Shown piece by piece: positions 6,118 through 12,832 of a stretch of 17,114 bases of DNA. The translations under genes were made by a program, and so were the position numbers. Under the pieces are notes generated by a model, which saw only the letters and a program-made list of their open reading frames with translations, had not been told where the DNA came from and did no database searches. Origin of the DNA: Bacillota bacterium (GTDB lineage Bacteria > Bacillota > Clostridia > Peptostreptococcales > Anaerovoracaceae); the NCBI GenBank assembly GCA_016302925.1, contig JAEDMR010000019.1:1-17114 (forward strand), written 5' to 3'. How positions within the stretch are numbered: position 1 is the stretch's first letter; each line of letters opens with the position of its first letter.

Positions 6118-7023
6118 TTATAGGTCCATCGCAATTTTCGATCCGATATCTGCGTTATTCAGCACCAGCTGTATGTTTGCCTCCAGGCTTCTGCCATCCG
6201 TCAGATCCTTTACTCTGGATAACAGGAATGGTGTGATGCGCTTTCCTTTGATACCCTGCTCTTCGCATTCCCTCAGCGCCTGCTGAATCACCACATCGAT
6301 TTCATCAAACGGAATTTCCTTATCCTCTGGAATTGGGTTTGCTACCAGAACACCGCCCTTAAGGCCCATCTCATCCTTTGCATTGATCAAAGCCGCAATT
6401 TCCCTGGTGCTGTCCAGACGGCATTCTGCAGGGAATCCGCTCTTTCTGCTGAAGAAAGCCGGAAATTCATCTGCACCGTAGGTAATCACAGGAACGCCGG
6501 CCGTTTCCAGGTATTCCAGTGTGGCTCCGATATCCAGAATCGACTTCACGCCGGCACAGACCACCGTCACATCGGTCATCTTCAGTTCCTCCAGATCCGC
6601 AGAAATGTCAAAGCTTTCTCCTGCGCCGCGGTGTACGCCGCCGATACCTCCGGTAACGAACAGGCGTATCCCCGCCATATTGGCTGCAATCATGGTCCCT
6701 GCAACAGTAGTCGCACCATCTGCCTTCTGTGCAATCACCAGCGGGAAGTCTCTCCGGCTGACCTTCAGCACGTTTTTCGCAGTAGCCATATATTCCACTT
6801 CGTCTTTCGTCAGGCCGATTTTGATTCTCCCTTTGATAATGCCGATGGTAGCCGGTATCGCACCATTCTTACGGATTACCTCCTCTACTGCCAGGGCAGT
6901 TTCCACATTTTTCGGGTAAGGCATACCGTGAGAAATGATGGTAGATTCCAGTGCTATGACCGGGGTGCCCTCTTCCAGTGCTTTTTCTACTTCCGGATTG
7001 ATATCCATAAATTTCTTAAACAT
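6118..7023 (-). CDS. psuG: Pseudouridine-5'-phosphate glycosidase
   Basis: PsuG reversibly cleaves the C-C glycosidic bond of pseudouridine 5'-phosphate to give uracil and ribose 5-phosphate. The 301 residues match the family over their whole length: ALESTIISHGMPYP near residue 24 (catalytic-site E26), K87 in LKVSRRD, the glycine-rich GGIGGVHRGAGESFD around 125-139, metal-binding D143 in DISADL and catalytic K160 in AGVKSILDIG. The ATG sits 1 nt after the psuK stop and has a GAGGAGGATG ribosome site inside psuK's 3' end, showing translational coupling. PsuK supplies its substrate, so the pair forms the complete pseudouridine degradation route. Confidence 0.96.
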   Translation of the reverse strand: MFKKFMDINPEVEKALEEGTPVIALESTIISHGMPYPKNVETALAVEEVIRKNGAIPATIGIIKGRIKIGLTKDEVEYMATAKNVLKVSRRDFPLVIAQKADGATTVAGTMIAANMAGIRLFVTGGIGGVHRGAGESFDISADLEELKMTDVTVVCAGVKSILDIGATLEYLETAGVPVITYGADEFPAFFSRKSGFPAECRLDSTREIAALINAKDEMGLKGGVLVANPIPEDKEIPFDEIDVVIQQALRECEEQGIKGKRITPFLLSRVKDLTDGRSLEANIQLVLNNADIGSKIAMDL

Positions 7024-7024
7024 G

Positions 7025-7936
7025 TTATTTCATCCTCCTCATGATTTCTTGTCTGTTTAGCTTATCGTTGACTGCCGATGGACTTTCCATGGCAATGGAC
7101 GCTGCCGCCATTCCCATTTCCGCGGTTTCTTTAATTCCTCTTTCTTCCGCCATGCCAAGCAAAATCATGGCGGAAAAGCTGTCTCCCGCGCCGGTGGCAC
7201 TGACCAGGTTTACCTCTCCGGGTCGAATGATGCCTCTGTGATCTTCATCGCAGAAAAATACACCATCCCGGTTCAGGGTGATAAAGACCTGCCGCACGCC
7301 CTGCATCAGAAACCAGTCTGCCGCACGGTACAGATCCCCCTCTGTCTCAATCTTCATGCCGGAAAGAACTTCCGCTTCGATACGGTTGGGCTTGATGGCA
7401 TAAAAACTGCCGATGTGGTGTACCCCCTTTACTGCCTTATTGGCAGAGACCGGATCAAAGAACAACTTCTTTCCTTTCACCATGGCGATGGCCTGTCCCA
7501 GGAGTTCTTCATCCAGATTACCGTCCAGCGCGACAGCCTTCGAAGCTGCAAGCAGTCCACTGCTGCTCTGCAGAATCTCCGCCGTCAATGCGTCCAGAAT
7601 CTCCATATCCGACACGGCAAGTTCCATATCATGCTGGTGATTCAGCAGGGACAGATACATAGAGGACGTTCTCCCCTTCAGCGTCAGAATTCCGCTGGTA
7701 TCCACACCCAGTTCCGAAAGCTGCCGTACTGCACTCTGACCCATGAAGTCGTCTCCGACCACGGATATCATGGCCACATTTCCTCCGGATCTGGCCACGT
7801 TCTCGGTGATGTTTCTTCCGACACCTCCAAAGGACAGCCGGATCTGTCCCGGGTTGGAGTCGCCCATAACCAGAGGGCGGAACGGACTGCCTTCAATGTC
7901 AATATTGATTCCTCCGATGACTGTTATGTCTGCCAT
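7025..7936 (-). CDS. psuK: Pseudouridine kinase, PfkB family
   Basis: PfkB/ribokinase-type sugar kinase, assigned to pseudouridine from its pairing with psuG. From the ATG at 7934-7936 the product is 303 residues: an N-terminal MADITVIGGINIDIEG strand, the GGVGRN motif at 37-42, and the C-terminal ATGAGD anion hole at 247-252 with catalytic base D252. I prefer this start over an in-frame TTG at 7976-7978 because AGAGGAAG (7944-7951) sits correctly before it and the family begins there. The gene follows the TGS/kinase gene by 34 nt and touches psuG. Substrate is inferred from context; another nucleoside or sugar cannot be excluded from sequence alone. Confidence 0.9.
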   Translation of the reverse strand: MADITVIGGINIDIEGSPFRPLVMGDSNPGQIRLSFGGVGRNITENVARSGGNVAMISVVGDDFMGQSAVRQLSELGVDTSGILTLKGRTSSMYLSLLNHQHDMELAVSDMEILDALTAEILQSSSGLLAASKAVALDGNLDEELLGQAIAMVKGKKLFFDPVSANKAVKGVHHIGSFYAIKPNRIEAEVLSGMKIETEGDLYRAADWFLMQGVRQVFITLNRDGVFFCDEDHRGIIRPGEVNLVSATGAGDSFSAMILLGMAEERGIKETAEMGMAAASIAMESPSAVNDKLNRQEIMRRMK

Positions 7937-7970
7937 ACTTTTTCTTCCTCTCTTCGGTTGTGCTGCATTC

Positions 7971-9644
7971 TCATTCAACGAAAATACTTCCGCCGATGAA
8001 CTCTCTTAATATCGAATTGTTTACGATGACAGAATCATCCTCAATGACCCGGAAGAACCGCAGAAAATTCAGCATCCGCACTGCCTCACTGTATTCCGGT
8101 TCATCCGGCCGGATTTCCAGAAGCAGCGGCTCTGCATATTTCTTCAATACGCTGATTTCATAGAGATGCACCGAATTAAACAGAACATCCGCTTCGTTGC
8201 TGTATGGGAAAATATTCTTATCCTCTCCGGCTCTGACCTTCGGCCAGCTTTTGATGGTATTCTGTGCGGAATGACCCCGGTATTTATAGTCACGCACCAT
8301 ACGCCGCAGCATTCTGTGATCTGTGGTGACAATCCGGTTATGACTGTCTACATTCAGCTGCGTCAGCGGACTGATATATATTTTAAATTTGGCTTCCTGC
8401 GGAATCTCCGGTGTCAGATCCTCGTTCAGCGCATGAATGCCCTCTATAACGATGGGCTGATTCGGCCCGATGGAAGTAATCCGCTTCCCGAATTCCTTAT
8501 GACCGGTGATGAAGTCGAAGGTCGGCAGATCTACGGTCTTTCCCTGCAGCAGATCATTCATATTCTGATTGAACAGATGGATATCCACAGCACTCAGATT
8601 CTCATAATCCTTTTCTCCGTACGCATCCAGCGGTGTCTGCTCCCGCTCTACGAAGTAGTCATCGGTTCCCATGTACAGCGGATCCAGCCCGTTTACCCGC
8701 AGCTGAATGCAGAGTCTCTGAGCGAAGGTCGTCTTTCCGGAAGAGGACGGGCCGGCAATCAGCACGATCCGCTTTTTCTGCTTCGTGATCATGTCTGCAA
8801 TTTCCACAATTCTCCGCTCATGAAGTGCCTCCGAAAGCTGGATCAGTTCCTTGGCTTTCCCCTCTTCAATCTTGCGGTTCAGGTCGGATACATAACTGAT
8901 CCCCATGAGCCTTCCCCACCGGGTCTGCTCTCCGAAGGTCTGATACAGGAGCTTTTCATCCACATATTCCGGAATCCGATCCGGTGCCGACGGATGCGGG
9001 AACCGGAGCAAAATCCCCCTGCGGTATTTCCGCAGCTGAAAATATTCGATATATCCTGTGGACGGCACCATCTGTCCGTAAAAGAAGTCCTTATAGCCAT
9101 CGAGGGAATAAAACGGAATACGCTTCATCCGTTTCCGCATTCTTGCAGCCCGCAGCAGTTCGATTTTTTCCGGCTGGCCGGTCTGGCGAAAGAGTTCCTC
9201 TGCCTCCTCGATCTGGAGCTTCTCTATGCCAATCGGAATGTCTTCGGCCGCAATCTGCCGCATTCGTTTCTCAATCTGATGCACCTCCGCAGCAGTCACC
9301 GGCTCTTTTCTCTTTACCTCTGTAAAAAGCCCCTTGTTCAGTGCATTCTCAATATCCACTTCCACATGTCCCAGTACATCATCCACCGCTTTCAGGTACA
9401 GCAGAATCAGACTGTTCTGATAAATCAGATTCGCCGCCTGGGTCCTCATATCCAGAAGCTCCACGGCAGAATCCTCCTCCAGTCTCCAGGTGAGCCGTTC
9501 CACGGTGCCGTTCACCCTGGCTGCCAGAACAGTATACGGCAGCTGACTTTCGTATTTTCTGTAAAGTGTCTCGACGGTGGTTCCCGGTTGTTCGGTTACC
9601 TCAATCCACTCACTTCTCGGCTGAAGTTTTAATTTGATTACCAT
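7971..9644 (-). CDS. TGS-domain uridine kinase-like nucleoside kinase
   Basis: Fusion of a threonyl-tRNA synthetase-like N-terminal part with a uridine kinase/phosphoribulokinase-type P-loop kinase, a known family in Clostridia and Thermotogae. From ATG 9642-9644 the product is 557 residues: a TGS-like domain about 1-65, a synthetase second-additional-domain-like region about 70-170 that lacks the HxxxH editing motif, a linker about 170-280, and the kinase about 285-520 with Walker A GPSSSGKTT at 298-306, TDDYF near 328 and IVIEGIHAL near 398-406. The start is chosen over an in-frame ATG at 9687-9689 because AGGGGGA lies 7 nt upstream (9652-9658) and TGS homology begins there. It is the first gene of the block with psuK and psuG, which suggests phosphorylation of pyrimidine nucleosides; the exact substrate is not readable from sequence. 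Confidence 0.87.
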   Translation of the reverse strand: MVIKLKLQPRSEWIEVTEQPGTTVETLYRKYESQLPYTVLAARVNGTVERLTWRLEEDSAVELLDMRTQAANLIYQNSLILLYLKAVDDVLGHVEVDIENALNKGLFTEVKRKEPVTAAEVHQIEKRMRQIAAEDIPIGIEKLQIEEAEELFRQTGQPEKIELLRAARMRKRMKRIPFYSLDGYKDFFYGQMVPSTGYIEYFQLRKYRRGILLRFPHPSAPDRIPEYVDEKLLYQTFGEQTRWGRLMGISYVSDLNRKIEEGKAKELIQLSEALHERRIVEIADMITKQKKRIVLIAGPSSSGKTTFAQRLCIQLRVNGLDPLYMGTDDYFVEREQTPLDAYGEKDYENLSAVDIHLFNQNMNDLLQGKTVDLPTFDFITGHKEFGKRITSIGPNQPIVIEGIHALNEDLTPEIPQEAKFKIYISPLTQLNVDSHNRIVTTDHRMLRRMVRDYKYRGHSAQNTIKSWPKVRAGEDKNIFPYSNEADVLFNSVHLYEISVLKKYAEPLLLEIRPDEPEYSEAVRMLNFLRFFRVIEDDSVIVNNSILREFIGGSIFVE

Positions 9645-9700
9645 GTCTTTTTCCCCCTGCAAAATTCTTTTGCTCGGCTTTTTGCGCATAGCTGATATAT

Positions 9701-9709
9701 ATTATATCA
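9701..9709 (-). promoter_or_regulatory. Extended -10 promoter of the kinase-psuK-psuG operon
   Basis: The minus strand carries TGATATAAT (plus 9701-9709), a perfect TATAAT with an upstream TG one base away, the extended -10 arrangement. No clear -35 is present (AACCCA at the expected place), as is common for extended -10 promoters. Transcription should start near 9694, about 50 nt ahead of the kinase ATG. The divergent DUF378 gene has only a weak candidate -10, TAAAAT at 9729-9734. Confidence 0.65.
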
Positions 9710-9757
9710 TACTTTTTCCCTTTTGGGTTAAAATACATGCTGAAAGGAGTGATAACT

Positions 9758-9955
9758 TTGAAAAAGCTGATTCTCATCCTGATGATCATAGGCGGTATCA
9801 ACTGGGGTCTGATTGGATTCTTCAACTATAACCTTGTAGCATCCATTTTCGGCGCCAACCTTGTAATAATCACCAGAATCATTTATGCTGTGGTGGGCCT
9901 GGCCTCATTATACGGAATCTCTTTTCTGTTCCGTGACGGACGCCTTCACACATAA
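9758..9955 (+). CDS. DUF378 (YuzA-like) small membrane protein, TTG start
   Basis: A 65-residue integral membrane protein of the DUF378 family, function unknown. It has two hydrophobic helices: about 3-25 with the family signature GGINWGLIGFFNYNLV, and about 35-57 (ITRIIYAVVGLASLYGISFLF), ending in a short charged tail. The start is taken as TTG at 9758-9760 because AAAGGAG (9743-9749) lies 8 nt before it and the product then begins MKKLILI like its relatives; an upstream in-frame ATG at 9737 would place the ribosome site inside the coding region. It stands alone between the divergent nucleoside operon and a convergent gene, with a strong hairpin after its stop. Confidence 0.85.
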   Translation: MKKLILILMIIGGINWGLIGFFNYNLVASIFGANLVIITRIIYAVVGLASLYGISFLFRDGRLHT

Positions 9956-9958
9956 ATC

Positions 9959-10004
9959 AAGAGGGGCTGCACCCCAATGATATTTCATCGGGGCGCAGCC
10001 TCTT
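9959..10004. terminator. Hairpin between convergent genes (probable bidirectional terminator)
   Basis: Long near-perfect hairpin: AAGAGGGGCTGCACCCCAATGA pairs, with a few mismatches and one bulge, with TCATCGGGGCGCAGCCTCTT across a 4-nt loop. It starts 3 nt after the DUF378 stop and ends 4 nt before the 3' end of the convergent PC4-like gene. The following tail is only moderately T-rich on plus (TCTTCTTCTC), so termination is likely but not textbook. Confidence 0.7.
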
Positions 10005-10008
10005 CTTC

Positions 10009-10467
10009 TCAGAATGATTCTTCTGACGGCCGGAGTGCCTCCTCGACCTCTTCCGGCACGGACGCATCCTGCACTTCGCCTGTTTCCGGATCCGTATTCA
10101 GAGTCTCACAGTCAGCAGAAGACTCCATGAGTTCTTCCGCAGTGACCTCTTCCTTCGCAGCATCCTCCACGGCGACTTCTTCCGCCACACCGGCCTCCTG
10201 GATTTCTTCCGGATCCTTTTCCGCACCCTTACCGGTGAAATAGCGGTACAGAATCCATCTCAGGCGGTCGGCTTCCTCCCGGTACAGGGTGATTCCCTTC
10301 CCCATGTGGGTATGACTCGGATCCCAGTCCCTGATATCGATCTTCGCCGGTCCGTCGTTCCATTCCACCAGATTCACTTCTTTTTTCCATCCGGTCTGAT
10401 AGGTGGCAATCACGCCGATTTTCTGACAAATGTTGAATGAAATTCCCTGCGTACGTTCTGCAGCCAT
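10009..10467 (-). CDS. PC4/YdbC-like DNA-binding protein with long acidic tail
   Basis: Residues 10-75 match the bacterial YdbC branch of the PC4 (p15) family, small dimeric proteins that bind single- and double-stranded DNA: ICQKIGVIATYQTGWKKEVN, then WNDGPAKIDIRDWDP and HMGKGITLYREEADRL. Typical YdbC proteins stop soon after this, at about 70-80 residues. Here a further 72 residues follow (81-152) with 26 Asp/Glu against 3 Lys/Arg, predicted to be disordered or helical. The start is supported by GGAG 5 nt before the ATG. The gene has its own extended -10 promoter, and a row of 20-bp repeats lies immediately upstream of that promoter. The role is probably in nucleoid or transcription functions; no specific target is known. 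Confidence 0.8.
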   Translation of the reverse strand: MAAERTQGISFNICQKIGVIATYQTGWKKEVNLVEWNDGPAKIDIRDWDPSHTHMGKGITLYREEADRLRWILYRYFTGKGAEKDPEEIQEAGVAEEVAVEDAAKEEVTAEELMESSADCETLNTDPETGEVQDASVPEEVEEALRPSEESF

Positions 10468-10500
10468 AATATCTCCTTCCCCATTTCCCTTTGCAACATG

Positions 10501-10529
10501 ATTCTACCATAAATTACATTTAATATAAA
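10501..10529 (-). promoter_or_regulatory. Promoter of the PC4-like gene
   Basis: Minus-strand extended -10 TGGTAGAAT (TAGAAT at 10501-10506) with a weak -35 TTTATA (10524-10529) at 17 nt spacing. The start should fall near 10494, giving a leader of about 27 nt. The same TGGTAGAAT occurs in the aminotransferase promoter. Confidence 0.6.
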
Positions 10530-10540
10530 AAGAAAATTTC

Positions 10541-10640
10541 GGCAGGATTCGTCACAAGCTGCCATGATCCGACAAAATCCGGCATGATGCAGCATCTTAT
10601 GACAGGATACGTCACGGTTCGACACAGGATTCACGAAAAA
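10541..10640. repeat. Degenerate 20-bp tandem repeats upstream of the PC4-like promoter
   Basis: Four consecutive 20-bp units begin at 10541, 10561, 10581 and 10601, and a fifth, shifted by about one base, at 10621. On plus they share G-N-C-A-K-G-A-T-N-C then about N-N-C-A: GGCAGGATTCGTCA, GCCATGATCCGACA, GGCATGATGCAGCA and GACAGGATACGTCA; the fifth is GACACAGGATTCAC. The 20-bp period is close to two helical turns, so the sites would face the same side of the DNA. The block spans about -47 to -146 relative to the predicted start of the PC4-like gene and fills most of the 195-bp gap after the aminotransferase. Confidence 0.6.
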
Positions 10641-10662
10641 TTGATTTAATAAATGATCCGGC

Positions 10663-11907
10663 CTAGCCTTCCACCTTGCGGATCGCTTCCAGAATCTTCG
10701 CAGGCAGCATGCGGCACACCTCTTCCGGAACCGATGCTACGCTGATGCGGAGACCTTTTGCCAGAGGAATGAGGAAAATGCCCTCCTGCTCCAGGCAGGC
10801 AGCCGCTTCTTCCGGTTTGCTGCATGGTACTGAAGTGAAAAATCCCGCATCGAACGGAACGATTTCCAGCCCCGCCTCTGCCGCGGCAGTCTCGAACGCT
10901 TTTCCCCGGCGCAGAAGCATATCCCGGAATCCGGCTCTCTCTGCCTGAACCTTTGCCAGCAGCTTCGGATCGTCATATATCTTCGTCAGAATTACCTGCC
11001 CGCTCCGGTTGCCGTTGGACCATGCGGCTCTGGCGGAATATTCACAGACGCTTTTGAACTCCGCTGCGATTTCCTGTGTTGGTGCCATACAGATCATGGC
11101 ACCGCAGCGCATGCCGTACATGGTATAGGATTTGGACAGGCTGTAGCCGATGATCGGCAGAATGTGCGGTTCCAATGTTTCCAGAATCGGAAGGAAGCTG
11201 CGGTACGCTTCTCCGTCTCCTGCGAAGTCCAGATATGCCACATCTGCCAGCAGCGTGATTCTCTTTTCCTGCGGCTGGCTGTTCAGCACTTCCACCACCT
11301 GTTTCCAGTCATCGTCAGTGAGGGAGTATCCGGTCGGGTTATGTGCCGGCGTATTCAGGATAATCACCAGTCGGTCCTGCGCTGCAAGAAGTTCCTCCAC
11401 TTTGCGGCGGAAATCCCCGCTGTTAAATTCTCTGTTTTCATCAAAAAGGCAGAATGTGTCGATGGATCTGCCCAGTTCTCCTGCAATGGTTCCATAAGGT
11501 CCCCAGTACCAGTCTGTCAGCAGAACCTTATCTCCTGCTTCTGAATAATTGGCAATGGTGCTGTGGATTGCACCGGTTCCTCCCGGTGTGGCTACGGCTT
11601 CGGTATAACGGGTCGGTTCGAAGCTGCCAAAGGCATCTTTCTTTACCGCAGCGCGAAATCCCGGTGTGCCGGAGATTGGTGCGTATTCGGCAAATTCTTC
11701 CGGTTTCAGACTCTGAAATACGTCGTTGACGGAAGAAAGCACCACCAGTTTTCCTTCATCATCCAAAAGTACTCCCAGTGTCGCATTGACGACATTTTCT
11801 TTTCCTTTTTCTGCAATCATGGCCTTGGCACGGTTATTGATTCCGAAATTCTTATCTTCTTTTGGAATTTTCCGTCCCTGCGGGGCCGCAAAAATAAAAT
11901 CTGACAT
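10663..11907 (-). CDS. PLP-dependent aminotransferase, fold type I (aspartate/aromatic class)
   Basis: Pyridoxal-phosphate enzyme that moves amino groups between amino acids and 2-oxoacids. The 414 residues follow the class I/II aminotransferase plan: TPGGTGAIHST at about 107-117 for phosphate contact, aromatic W133/W135 in the cofactor region, NTPAHNPTGYSL at 185-196 with N190, D222 and Y225 (ADVAYLDF), the Schiff-base lysine K259 in SLSKSYTMYGMRCG, and a C-terminal GLRISVAS whose arginine should hold the substrate carboxylate. It starts at ATG 11905-11907 with AGGAGG at 11913-11918. It is a single-gene unit with its own promoter, divergent from the SpoIIQ-like gene. The pattern is nearest to aspartate and tyrosine/aromatic aminotransferases; the exact amino acid cannot be named. 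Confidence 0.9.
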   Translation of the reverse strand: MSDFIFAAPQGRKIPKEDKNFGINNRAKAMIAEKGKENVVNATLGVLLDDEGKLVVLSSVNDVFQSLKPEEFAEYAPISGTPGFRAAVKKDAFGSFEPTRYTEAVATPGGTGAIHSTIANYSEAGDKVLLTDWYWGPYGTIAGELGRSIDTFCLFDENREFNSGDFRRKVEELLAAQDRLVIILNTPAHNPTGYSLTDDDWKQVVEVLNSQPQEKRITLLADVAYLDFAGDGEAYRSFLPILETLEPHILPIIGYSLSKSYTMYGMRCGAMICMAPTQEIAAEFKSVCEYSARAAWSNGNRSGQVILTKIYDDPKLLAKVQAERAGFRDMLLRRGKAFETAAAEAGLEIVPFDAGFFTSVPCSKPEEAAACLEQEGIFLIPLAKGLRISVASVPEEVCRMLPAKILEAIRKVEG

Positions 11908-11971
11908 AGCTGCCTCCTGTATTTGTTTGAGATTTTATTTCTTTTCTCACGTTCTCTGAAATAATGGTTCT

Positions 11972-12000
11972 ATTCTACCATCTGTTATGATTTTTTACAA
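11972..12000 (-). promoter_or_regulatory. Promoter of the aminotransferase
   Basis: Minus-strand -35 TTGTAA (11995-12000) and extended -10 TGGTAGAAT (TAGAAT at 11972-11977) with a 17-nt spacer. The start should lie near 11965, with a leader of roughly 58 nt. It is back to back with the sporulation-type promoter beginning at 12011. Confidence 0.7.
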
Positions 12001-12010
12001 GCTTCCTTTT

Positions 12011-12041
12011 GTATGAAACGGTGCTTTTCTGTCCATACTAT
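12011..12041 (+). promoter_or_regulatory. Sporulation-type (SigG-like) promoter
   Basis: GTATG (12011-12015) and CATACTA (12034-12040) separated by 18 nt fit the B. subtilis SigG pattern (-35 G-H-A-T-R, -10 C-A-T-N-H-T-A). The -10 extended to CATACTAT is also one base from the SigE form CATACAAT. No SigA-type hexamers were seen in this stretch. The implied start near 12048 leaves a very short leader before the GGAGGTG ribosome site at 12050-12056, which lowers certainty. Confidence 0.5.
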
Positions 12042-12061
12042 GAGTAACTGGAGGTGAAATT

Positions 12062-12760
12062 ATGCGTCAAGCAGACAGAAAAAAACAAAAAGACAAGATT
12101 GCCATCGCGCTGATGCTGTGCTTCTGTGTCATTGCCCTCACTTCGATTTTCACAATCAAATCCAATCTCAATAAAATCCAGGACAGCCGGAGCGGCGTTC
12201 CTGTTTCTGAAAAAGTGAAAGCAGCAGATGATAAAAGAGCGACTGAGATTCCAAAAAAAGAAGAGCCTTCCGATGAAGCCTCTGCAAAAGTTCCCACCGT
12301 GGACAGCCGGAACCAGGAAAACATCGGAAATACAGCCGGGACGTCGGATTTTGTGAAGCCCGTGAAGGATGAAAGTGCCTATGTGACCAATGAGTACGCC
12401 ATGGATCATCTCATCTACTCGGTCACCCTGGACCAGTACATGGTTCACTGCGGCGTGGATATCGAAGCGCCGGCTGATACCCAGGTCGTATCCATGGCAG
12501 CAGGCACTGTCACTGCAGTCTACATCGATGACCGGTACGGCAATTCTGTAGAGATCACGCAGGATGACGGTTTTATCGCTGTGTATTCCAACTTGTCCGA
12601 TGCCGGCATGGTGGAAGTGGGCGATGCGGTTTCCGCAGGACAGACCATCGGCGGCATCGGTTCCACCGGCCTCTTCGAATCCCTGGAGCCGGCCCATCTT
12701 CATCTGGAGCTCCTGAAAGACGGTGTCTATGTGAATCCGATGGACTATCTGCATCTGTAA
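12062..12760 (+). CDS. M23 (LytM) peptidase-domain membrane protein, SpoIIQ-like
   Basis: Bitopic protein of 232 residues: a short basic cytoplasmic end, one membrane helix at about 13-33, a Lys/Glu-rich linker about 40-100, and a LytM/M23 domain about 105-232. The zinc ligands of an active M23 enzyme are all present: H129 and D133 (HCGVD), and H212/H214 (HLHLEL). Size and layout match SpoIIQ, the forespore protein that forms a channel with SpoIIIAH during engulfment; clostridial SpoIIQ proteins, unlike that of B. subtilis, keep the full zinc site. The SigG-like promoter directly upstream supports a sporulation role. The usual downstream neighbour spoIIID is absent, so another M23 endopeptidase is possible. 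Its strand is opposite to both flanking genes. Confidence 0.75.
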   Translation: MRQADRKKQKDKIAIALMLCFCVIALTSIFTIKSNLNKIQDSRSGVPVSEKVKAADDKRATEIPKKEEPSDEASAKVPTVDSRNQENIGNTAGTSDFVKPVKDESAYVTNEYAMDHLIYSVTLDQYMVHCGVDIEAPADTQVVSMAAGTVTAVYIDDRYGNSVEITQDDGFIAVYSNLSDAGMVEVGDAVSAGQTIGGIGSTGLFESLEPAHLHLELLKDGVYVNPMDYLHL

Positions 12761-12770
12761 AGAAAACGGA

Positions 12771-12832
12771 AAAGCTCTCCCGCAGCGGACTGTTTCATGC
12801 CGCCTGCCTGCTAAAGAGAGCTTTTTCTTTTG
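12771..12832. terminator. Bidirectional terminator between the SpoIIQ-like gene and trmB
   Basis: Stem AAAGCTCTC (12771-12779) with GAGAGCTTT (12816-12824), plus an inner GCAG-CGG/CCG-CTGC pairing, followed on plus by TTCTTTTGATTTT. Read on minus it is followed by CCGTTTTC. The right arm lies within the last codons of trmB, so the two convergent genes share this hairpin. Confidence 0.8.

Noticed and set aside
8166..9632. A 488-codon open frame on plus, opposite the TGS/kinase gene
   Set aside because: It is antisense to a gene with clear Walker A and TGS homology, its translation shows no recognisable domain, and it has no ribosome site; a shadow of codon bias.
10410..10634. A 74-residue minus-strand ORF across the repeat region
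   Set aside because: It covers the promoter and repeats, overlaps the PC4-like gene in another frame and resembles no protein.
10541..10640. CRISPR array
   Set aside because: The 20-bp units follow one another without spacers, are degenerate, and there is no cas gene in the window.
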